Below the pieces are notes generated by a model. It did not search any database. It saw nothing but the letters and a program-made list of their open reading frames with translations, and had not been told where the DNA came from. The position numbers and the translations under genes were made by a program. From the NCBI GenBank assembly GCA_027065245.1, contig JAMOOS010000273.1, positions 1 through 7,120 on the forward strand: a stretch of DNA of 7,120 bases, given 5' to 3'. Within the stretch, counting starts at the first letter, position 1. Each line of letters begins with the position of its first letter. This document shows positions 1 to 5,391 of the stretch, piece after piece. This DNA is from Desulfuromonadaceae bacterium (GTDB lineage: Bacteria; Desulfobacterota; Desulfuromonadia; Desulfuromonadales; Desulfuromonadaceae).

Positions 1-1241
1 CGGTCAACCGCTTCCTTGAGTGCACCGTTGGTGGTTTTTTGTTTTTTCCAAGCGGCTTGCTCTTTGGTCATGGCCTCCTTGAAAGCTGCCATGTCGGCCT
101 GGAAGATGGTCTGCGCATCCTCAAATTCCTTCAGCACTTCGGCCTGTGGTCCATCGTCAGGCAGGGTATCCAGGAATGGCTGCAGGGCCTCGTGCAATGC
201 TCGGGTTGACGCTGAGAAGGCGGGCAACGGCTCGATTTCATTTCCCTCGTCGTCCGTGTCGGTGAAACAGGCGGAGGCATCCGTCAACATGCGCGAGCAG
301 TAATCGCTTACAAGGCCGAGAAAGCGGTCCTTCTGTCCGCGATACAGCCAGACAATCGCCAGAACGTTTCGCTGCTGTTCAGGGGAAAAATCATAAATCT
401 TGCGGGTAACCTTGCGATAAACGTTGCGCGCGTCGATCATGAGCACCTTGCCGCGGTATTCCTCGGGCTTGGCGCGATTGAGGAACCACAGCTCGCAGGG
501 AACGGTACGCGTGTAAAAGAAATTGGAGCGGATGGCGATCATGATATCCACATCGCCGGTCTCGATGAGCTTCTGCCGCACCTTGGCCTCGTCGCGTCCG
601 GCGCTGGATGCCTGGGACGACATGACGAACCCTGCCCTGCCTTTTTCACCCAGATAGCTGTAAAAGTAGCTGATCCAGATGTAATTGCCGTTGGAGACCT
701 TGCCCTTCTTGTTGACACCGGGCAGGCCGAAGGGCAGGCGCGGGTCGTTCTTGACCTTGTCGGCGTCGATCTCGTCCACATTGAATGGAGGATTGGCCAT
801 CACAAAATCGGCCTTGCCGAGCAACTCGTGGGGGTCATCGTAGTAGGTGATGGCCTTCTGGATGTCGCCTTCCAGGCCATGGACAGCCAAGTTCATCTTG
901 GCCAGCCGAATGGTGGTGGCGTTTTTTTCCAAACCATAGAAGGTCAATTTTTCGGTGGGGTTTTGTCGCCTGTGTTCCACAAACCGGGCACTTTGCACGA
1001 ACATGCCACCCGAACCGCAGGCCGGGTCAAGCACGGTGCCACATTCCGGCTCGATAACATTGGCGATCAACGACACCAGCGAAACAGGGGTAAAGAACTC
1101 GCCGCCGTCGTGGGCCTTCTGGTCGGCAAACTGGGTCAGGAAGTATTCGTAGATGCGGCCGAACACATCGCCGGAAACCCGCTTGAGCTCGTCGGGGTTT
1201 AACGTGCGCAAGAGTTGGCCGAGGACATCATTATCTAGTTC
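1..1241 (-). pseudogene. hsdM: HsdM catalytic and C-terminal part, downstream of the amber codon; continues past the left edge
   Basis: I translated this stretch codon by codon in the frame of the N-terminal fragment and found no further stop to position 3. Numbered from the ATG at 1628, it contains the S-adenosylmethionine-binding motif DPACGSGGM (residues 201-209) and the N6-adenine methyltransferase motif NPPF (279-282). It also has the family stretches GRIYEYFLTQFA, GGEFFTP, and IWISYFYSYLGEKGRAGFV. The part nearest the edge is rich in Lys, Glu, Gln and Ala and may form helices or a coiled coil. The enzyme would methylate adenine at the sequence chosen by HsdS, protecting it from HsdR. 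No other inactivating change is visible, so the lesion looks recent or is tolerated. There is no in-frame ATG between the TAG and the methionine of DPACGSGGM, so an internal restart at ATG would lose the cofactor site. hsdS and hsdR would be expected to the left, outside the window. If TAG is read through, this is simply the rest of a functional gene. Confidence 0.85.
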
Positions 1242-1628
1242 CTAGTACTCGTTCTTGGGCAATACGCCGCGCAGGTTTTCGTAATCCGCCTCAATGGATT
1301 CCATGGCTTCGATAATGGCCTTGGCCCGATCCTCACTGTCCGGCAACGAGACGAGATAATCGAACTGCGCCTTAGGCTGCAGAAAGATGGCGCTCTTTTG
1401 GGAAAAGTCTTCCTTGGTGAGCGCCCGCGTTTTGCCGCCGCGCTTTGGGAGGCCTGCTTCGATGTCGTCTTTTACGGCAAGAAAGCGACTGTAAGCGTGC
1501 CGCAGAAAAATCAACCCCATCACGGGCAGAAAGTACTCGTTGCTGGCGTAGTTGGAGTTCGCCCGCAGAGTGTCTGCCGCATTCCAGAGCCGCCTTTCTA
1601 TCGCTTCAATATGCTCAAGCTGGACCAT
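1242..1628 (-). CDS. hsdM: HsdM N-terminal fragment (type I restriction-modification methyltransferase subunit), ended by an in-frame amber codon
   Basis: This 128-residue ORF is the N-terminal helical domain of a type I modification subunit. In an intact enzyme this domain helps HsdM assemble with the specificity subunit HsdS and close on DNA. The family start is recognisable: an ErrLWnaAD-like helix (about residues 10-20), then the NEYFLPVMGLIFLRHA segment (about 30-45), and it ends in GVLPKNEY. The ATG at 1628 is supported by GAGGAA at 1642-1637 with an 8-base spacer. The TAG at 1244-1242 falls inside conserved sequence, because the next codons in the same frame read ELDNDVLGQLLRTLNPDELKR, a normal HsdM continuation. 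A full HsdM is about 500 residues or more, so this product alone has no S-adenosylmethionine site and no catalytic motif and should not methylate DNA. The rest of the reading frame is listed separately. The assignment to HsdM is secure. Whether the stop is real, read through or a sequencing error cannot be told here. Confidence 0.9.
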   Translation of the reverse strand: MVQLEHIEAIERRLWNAADTLRANSNYASNEYFLPVMGLIFLRHAYSRFLAVKDDIEAGLPKRGGKTRALTKEDFSQKSAIFLQPKAQFDYLVSLPDSEDRAKAIIEAMESIEADYENLRGVLPKNEY

Positions 1629-1636
1629 ATGCGTTA

Positions 1637-1642
1637 TTCCTC
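1637..1642 (-). promoter_or_regulatory. Ribosome-binding site of hsdM
   Basis: On the minus strand the sequence reads GAGGAA, then 8 bases, then ATG (1628-1626). The good match and spacing decide the hsdM start. I could not find a convincing sigma-70 promoter for hsdM in the next 150 bases upstream. Confidence 0.7.
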
Positions 1643-1749
1643 AAACTTTCCAAGCAAATGGAGCTTTTGGCCATTACAATATCCCTTTGTTGCATATTTC
1701 TTGTGGCAGTTTCCGCCCTGTGCGCAGACAACCATCTACTCATGACCAG

Positions 1750-1778
1750 ATGACCAACGACACTCAATCCGATATAAT
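1750..1778 (+). promoter_or_regulatory. Candidate sigma-70 promoter pointing right
   Basis: A perfect -10 box TATAAT lies at 1773-1778. Seventeen bases upstream is ATGACC (1750-1755), which matches TTGACA at four of six positions. Transcription would begin near 1785 and could serve the small ORF at 1810 and/or the ATPase genes from 2059. A perfect -10 in a 44% G+C region can occur by chance, so this is only a candidate. Confidence 0.3.
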
Positions 1779-1809
1779 CGATGCAAAAAAGTATCGTATC
1801 GCAGATAGC

Positions 1810-2025
1810 ATGTCACGAAAAAAGCATAGGAGCGTTCTTGCCTTATTGCTTTTAGCTACGGCATTTTCCATGCCAAGAAAAACTGCCCCAAGCTGCGGTA
1901 TCGTATCATTAACTAAGCGAGAAATTGCTGGCAATGGAATCATTATTACCGGCAATTGCACAAGCGCAACACCATTTACCCTTGTCAAACAACGCTGTGA
2001 TAGCATAACCTACGCGCCAGCGTAA
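1810..2025 (+). CDS. Possible small secreted protein (71 aa), unrecognised
   Basis: I do not recognise this protein. From the ATG at 1810 it begins MSRKKHRSVLALLLLATAFS, which has the shape of a Sec signal peptide: a basic start, a hydrophobic core, and an A-x-S ending that would allow cleavage after about residue 20. The remaining ~50 residues contain three cysteines (in PSC, GNC and QRC), which could suit an exported protein. It lies downstream of the candidate promoter at 1750-1778 and ends 33 bases before the ATPase start. Against it: there is no Shine-Dalgarno sequence before 1810, the frame is also open upstream of that ATG, and it lies in AT-rich DNA where chance ORFs with hydrophobic stretches are common. 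It may well not be a gene. Confidence 0.2.
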   Translation: MSRKKHRSVLALLLLATAFSMPRKTAPSCGIVSLTKREIAGNGIIITGNCTSATPFTLVKQRCDSITYAPA

Positions 2026-2058
2026 AGCAGGTGCACCCACCATCGACAACGGTTGGCC

Positions 2059-3000
2059 ATGACAACGACAGATTGCTCTGCCTGCCTGGAAATCAGCGGG
2101 CTGAATACATACTTTTTTACCGGTGATGGAATCATAAAGGCGGTACGCGATCTCGATCTGCGTGTACCCGCCGCCACCACTGTGGCCCTAGTAGGCGAAT
2201 CGGGCTGCGGCAAGTCGATTACCGCCCTGTCGGTTCTGCGCCTGGTTCCGGAGCCGGGGCGGGTGGTGGCCGGGGAGATAATGTTCAACGGCGAAGATCT
2301 GCTCAAGCTGCCGCAGCTGGAGATGCGCCGTATCCGCGGCAACCGCATCGCCATGATTTTTCAGGATCCCATGACAGCGCTGAATCCGGTTCTCACCATC
2401 GGCGCCCAGATCGACGAAGTCCTCGCCCTGCACCGCGCTCTGACGGGGGAACAGGCGCGTCAGCGCGGTATCGCCATTCTGGAACAGGTGGGTATCCCCC
2501 GCCCCGCTCAGCGTTACGACGACTACCCCCACCAGCTCTCCGGCGGTATGCGTCAGCGGGTGGTGATCGCCATGGCGCTGGCCTGCGACCCGGCAGTGCT
2601 GATAGCCGATGAACCCACCACCGCTCTCGATGTCACCATTCAGGCGCAGATAATGGCGCTGCTGGCACAGCAACAGCGCCAACGGCGGATGGCTACCATC
2701 CTCATCAGTCACGATCTGGGCGTAGTGGCGCAAAACGCCGCCATTGTCGCCATCATGTATAACGGCATGATTGTCGAGATAGCGCCGGTGGCCACTATTT
2801 TTGCCGCTGCCCAGCATCCCTACACCCGCCAGTTGCTCGACTGCATCCCCAAACCGGGGCAACGGCGCCAGCGGCTGCTGCAGCGCAGCAACGACAAGCA
2901 CCAGACAGAACAGTTTTCCGCCCCGTTCGCCGCGCGCGGCGAACACATCCCCCCCATGCAACAGGTGGCCGACGGTCACTGCGTGCGCCGCTGGAGCTGA
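2059..3000 (+). CDS. dppD: Oligopeptide/dipeptide ABC importer ATPase, DppD/OppD type
   Basis: This is an ATP-hydrolysing subunit of a peptide-type (PepT family) ABC importer. It would sit on the cytoplasmic face and power uptake through DppB/DppC-like permeases. All nucleotide-binding motifs are present (numbered from the ATG at 2059, 313 aa): Walker A GESGCGKS (46-53), Q-loop Gln102 in MIFQDP, signature LSGGMRQR (160-167), Walker B with Asp184-Glu185 in IADEP, and H-loop His218 in LISHDLG. The HPYT stretch near the end marks the oligo_HPY C-terminal region. That tail lacks the CxFxxRC motif usual in DppD/OppD and ends in a short GHCVRRWS. A TTG at 2053 is an alternative start. Neither start has a good Shine-Dalgarno sequence, which is odd for a first gene. 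Its partner follows 5 bases later. Dpp and Opp cannot be separated from the ATPase alone, so the symbol is tentative, but the family is certain. Confidence 0.9.
   Translation: MTTTDCSACLEISGLNTYFFTGDGIIKAVRDLDLRVPAATTVALVGESGCGKSITALSVLRLVPEPGRVVAGEIMFNGEDLLKLPQLEMRRIRGNRIAMIFQDPMTALNPVLTIGAQIDEVLALHRALTGEQARQRGIAILEQVGIPRPAQRYDDYPHQLSGGMRQRVVIAMALACDPAVLIADEPTTALDVTIQAQIMALLAQQQRQRRMATILISHDLGVVAQNAAIVAIMYNGMIVEIAPVATIFAAAQHPYTRQLLDCIPKPGQRRQRLLQRSNDKHQTEQFSAPFAARGEHIPPMQQVADGHCVRRWS
2993..2996 (+). promoter_or_regulatory. Ribosome-binding site of dppF inside the end of dppD
   Basis: GGAG lies within the last codons of the upstream ATPase, 9 bases before the ATG at 3006. It fixes that start and implies the two ATPases are translated from one message. 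Confidence 0.55.
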
Positions 3001-3005
3001 CCGCT

Positions 3006-4001
3006 ATGGTGCCACTGCTGCAAACAGAAAAACTGTGCAAGAGTTTCCGGGTAAAAAACCGCTACCGCAGCGTTGGCGCGGCTCTGCTGCCAGCGGTAGT
3101 GGATGTGGATCTGACCATTGCCCGTGGCCGCACCCTGGGGCTGGTGGGAGAATCGGGTTGCGGCAAGTCTACTCTGGGAAAAACCATCATGGGACTGCTG
3201 CAACCGGACAGCGGTCGAGTAACGTTTGACGGCACCACCATCAGTGGCTTGAGTGCCCGGCAGATGCGCCCGTTCCGCCAGCAGATGCAGATGGTGTTTC
3301 AGGATCCTTACGCCTCGCTGAATCCGCGCCTGACAGTATTTGCCACCCTGGCGGAACCGTTTAAGATTCACACCAACCTCGGCGCGGCGGCCATCGCCGA
3401 CAAAGTGATGGAGCTGCTCGACTGTGTCGGCCTGACGGCGCAGCACGCCCGCCGCTACCCGCACGAATTTTCCGGCGGTCAGCGCCAGCGCATCGGCATC
3501 GCCCGCGCCCTGGCACTTACCCCCCGACTGATCATCGCCGACGAGCCGGTATCGGCGCTGGATCTCTCCATTCAGGCACAGATCATCAACCTGATGCAGG
3601 ATCTACAGCAGCGTTTCAACCTCACCTACCTGTTCATCTCGCACGATCTGTGCGTGGTGGAACACTTGTGCGACGAGATCGCCGTCATGTATCTGGGCCG
3701 CATTGTCGAGCAGGCACCGGTGGACGATTTCTTCCGCCAGCCACTGCACCCCTACGGCGAGATGCTGCTGCAGGCACTGCCCCTGGCCGACCCGACAATC
3801 AGGCAGCGCAACATCGCCCGCGGCGAGGTGCCTTCGGCGCTGCAACCGCCTGCCGGATGCCCGTTCCACCCCCGCTGCCCCTACGCCAGCGCCATCTGCG
3901 CCGAACAACTGCCGCCGCTAACCGCTGCCAGCGCCATCCGGCGTGTCGCCTGTCATCACGCCGGGCAGCTCAACCTTGACGGCATAACCACCGCCGGATA
4001 A
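3006..4001 (+). CDS. dppF: Oligopeptide/dipeptide ABC importer ATPase, DppF/OppF type
   Basis: This is the second ATPase of the peptide importer pair and would form a heterodimer with the preceding protein under the permeases. The 331-residue length is normal for DppF/OppF. Motifs: Walker A GESGCGKST (48-56), Q-loop Gln99 in MVFQDPYASLNP, signature FSGGQRQR (155-162), Walker B Asp179-Glu180 in IIADEPVSALD, and H-loop His213 in FISHDL. The LHPYGEMLLQALP stretch opens the C-terminal oligo_HPY region. Unlike its partner, that region is complete, with Cys285, Cys291, Cys298 and Cys316 in a CPFHPRCPYASAIC...C arrangement. Equivalent cysteines bind a 4Fe-4S cluster in some DppD-type ATPases, so a cluster here is possible but not shown. 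The gene starts 5 bases after dppD. No substrate-binding protein or permease gene is present on either side within the window, so the substrate (peptides, nickel or another solute) cannot be stated. Confidence 0.92.
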   Translation: MVPLLQTEKLCKSFRVKNRYRSVGAALLPAVVDVDLTIARGRTLGLVGESGCGKSTLGKTIMGLLQPDSGRVTFDGTTISGLSARQMRPFRQQMQMVFQDPYASLNPRLTVFATLAEPFKIHTNLGAAAIADKVMELLDCVGLTAQHARRYPHEFSGGQRQRIGIARALALTPRLIIADEPVSALDLSIQAQIINLMQDLQQRFNLTYLFISHDLCVVEHLCDEIAVMYLGRIVEQAPVDDFFRQPLHPYGEMLLQALPLADPTIRQRNIARGEVPSALQPPAGCPFHPRCPYASAICAEQLPPLTAASAIRRVACHHAGQLNLDGITTAG

Positions 4002-4006
4002 CAACC

Positions 4007-4035
4007 TTGCCACGACCGCTGGATATTGCTATGTA
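4007..4035 (+). promoter_or_regulatory. Weak candidate promoter for the lipoprotein gene
   Basis: TTGCCA (4007-4012, five of six to the -35 consensus) is followed after 17 bases by TATGTA (4030-4035, three of six to TATAAT). A perfect TTGACA also lies at 4048-4053, but it has no acceptable -10 box at 16-18 bases. The 84-base gap after dppF leaves room for a separate promoter, but read-through from dppDF is equally possible because I see no terminator hairpin in the gap. Confidence 0.2.
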
Positions 4036-4075
4036 CTCAGGCAGGCATTGACATTGACTAACTTACTTAAATAGC

Positions 4076-4080
4076 GGAGG
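4076..4080 (+). promoter_or_regulatory. Ribosome-binding site of the lipoprotein hydrolase gene
   Basis: GGAGG lies 5 bases before the ATG at 4086. It is the strongest Shine-Dalgarno sequence in the window and fixes a start that also gives a complete lipoprotein signal peptide. Confidence 0.75.
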
Positions 4081-4085
4081 CGAAC

Positions 4086-5366
4086 ATGCGCAAACTGGCG
4101 CTGATGGCAATACTGGCCGGCATCACCATGCTGTTGCAGGGCTGTATCGGCAGTCTGCCCGGCTTTGGCTGGATAAACGACAACAAACAACTGGCCGAAG
4201 TAGCCGCAGGAGTAACGGTGAGCGGCAAGGTTATCAATAGTTTTGGCGGCGAAGCGCCACTCATCGTCGTCGCCATCGCCATGGACACAAGCGGCCAGCA
4301 GGCGCGCCGGGTGGTGGCGGAACGGATACTCTACGGCGGCGGTTCCTTCCAGTTTCTCCTCAAACCGGACAACATCGCCCTGCTCGCCTTTCAGGACAAC
4401 AACGCCGATGGCGTTTTTCAGCCTGACGAACGGGTAGGCTGGGACGGCAAGCCCCACCTGCTCAAACTGCGCCCCGGGCACGACATCAGCGGCATCAACA
4501 TCACCATGCGCAGTTTGGAACAGTCGCACCGCGAACTGCCGCAACTGTATCGCCCCCACTTAAAGCCCCTGCCACGCGCCATCCCCAAGTTTGCCATCGG
4601 CATCATAACCACCCTGGACGACCCCCGTTTCAGCGCCGACAACGGCAGTCTGGGGATGTGGAAACCGCGTCAGTTTATGAAAAAGATCGATTCCGGCGTC
4701 TATTTTCTCACCCCGTACCATAACAACAAGATACCGGTACTGTTCGTCCACGGCGTCGGCGGCAATCCGGCCGAGTGGCGCACCATGGCCGAAGGGCTGG
4801 ATTCGCAACGCTATCAGGCGTGGTTTTTCTACTACCCGTCCGGCCTGCGCCTGCCGCTGCTGGGCGAGGTGCTGGCAAAAACCATCGAGCAACTGCACCA
4901 GCGCTACCGGTTTGACAAAATGGCTCTGGTCGCCCACAGCATGGGCGGGCTGGTAAGCCGTGCCGCCATCAACGAGCTGACCAGGGCCGGACACGGCAAC
5001 TACATCTACCGCTACATCACCATGTCTACCCCCTGGGATGGACACGACCTGGCCGCTAAGGGGGTAAAATATTCGCCGGTAATAATACCATGCTGGTACG
5101 ATATGGCCGTGGGCAGCCCGTTTCTGCGCCATTTGTTTGACACCCCCCTGCCCGCCAGCGTCAGCTACCACCTGCTGTTCAGCTACCGCGGCAAGGAAAA
5201 GATGTTTCAAGGAGAAAACAGCGACGGCGTCATCACCCTCAAAAGTCAGCTGCGCCCCGCCGCTCAGGAGATAACAACCAGTATCCGCGGCTTCAACACC
5301 AGCCACACCGGCATCTTGCGCGATCATCTGGCGCTGGAACGGCTGCGAACGGTGTTACAGGATTAA
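4086..5366 (+). CDS. Predicted lipoprotein alpha/beta hydrolase (lipase/esterase-like) with N-terminal beta-rich domain
   Basis: This 426-residue protein starts with a lipoprotein signal: MRK, a hydrophobic core, and a lipobox LQGC with Cys20 as the acylated residue. Gln at -2 is unusual, and Ile after the Cys is compatible with outer-membrane sorting. Residues about 40-145 look like a beta-sandwich of the carboxypeptidase-regulatory/transthyretin type and contain DNNADGVFQPDE (104-115), whose positions 1, 3, 5, 9 and 12 fit a calcium-binding EF-hand-like loop. The alpha/beta hydrolase follows: oxyanion-hole motif HGVGGN (222-227), nucleophile elbow AHSMGG with Ser285, likely acid Asp380 in NSDGV, and catalytic His407 in TSHTG. 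The STPWDGHD and GSPFLRHL stretches also resemble lipases and PGAP1-like hydrolases. It probably cleaves an ester or lipid at the cell envelope, but the substrate is unknown. It lies 84 bases after dppF and 25 bases before the SWIM gene. The hydrolase fold is secure. The N-terminal domain and calcium binding are inference. Confidence 0.88.
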   Translation: MRKLALMAILAGITMLLQGCIGSLPGFGWINDNKQLAEVAAGVTVSGKVINSFGGEAPLIVVAIAMDTSGQQARRVVAERILYGGGSFQFLLKPDNIALLAFQDNNADGVFQPDERVGWDGKPHLLKLRPGHDISGINITMRSLEQSHRELPQLYRPHLKPLPRAIPKFAIGIITTLDDPRFSADNGSLGMWKPRQFMKKIDSGVYFLTPYHNNKIPVLFVHGVGGNPAEWRTMAEGLDSQRYQAWFFYYPSGLRLPLLGEVLAKTIEQLHQRYRFDKMALVAHSMGGLVSRAAINELTRAGHGNYIYRYITMSTPWDGHDLAAKGVKYSPVIIPCWYDMAVGSPFLRHLFDTPLPASVSYHLLFSYRGKEKMFQGENSDGVITLKSQLRPAAQEITTSIRGFNTSHTGILRDHLALERLRTVLQD

Positions 5367-5391
5367 ACCAACAACCCATTACGGAAACAGC

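Larger units (their letters stand above)
1629..2058. other. AT-rich intergenic region between hsdM and the ABC ATPase genes
   Basis: About 430 bases without a confident gene separate a leftward hsdM from rightward genes. Hand counting gives 132 G+C in 300 bases (44%) over 1681-1980. Two sampled 60-base rows of the following ATPase gene gave 44/60 and 38/60. It contains the hsdM leader, a candidate rightward promoter (1750-1778), an 8-base tandem repeat (1742-1757), two copies of GTATCGTATC (1791-1800 and 1898-1907), and a weak small ORF (1810-2025). I see no tRNA, terminal inverted repeats or transposase remnant. The sharp drop in G+C suggests either a regulatory region or the edge of a horizontally acquired hsd island. 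This is inference from composition only. Confidence 0.6.

Noticed and set aside
1002..1004. Internal ATG of hsdM as a restart site after the amber codon
   Set aside because: It is the methionine ending DPACGSGGM, so the product would lack the S-adenosylmethionine motif, and it lies about 240 bases past the stop.
828..1202. 124-codon plus-strand ORF
   Set aside because: It is a shadow over the catalytic part of hsdM, including the DPACGSGG codons on the other strand.
1924..1956. Imperfect inverted repeat ATTGCTGG...CCGGCAAT as a terminator
   Set aside because: Only an 8-base stem with a mismatch and a 17-base loop, and no following T-run on either strand; unlikely to terminate transcription.
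1764..2006. 80-codon minus-strand ORF in the AT-rich region
   Set aside because: No ribosome-binding site, no recognised family, and unremarkable composition. It overlaps the equally weak plus-strand small ORF.
2188..2979. 263-codon minus-strand ORF
   Set aside because: It is antisense to the DppD-type ATPase with all its motifs. Long antisense frames are common in high-G+C genes, and this one shows no family features.
4560..5327. 255-codon minus-strand ORF
   Set aside because: It is antisense to the hydrolase domain, whose Ser-Asp-His triad is intact. The reverse translation is not recognisable.
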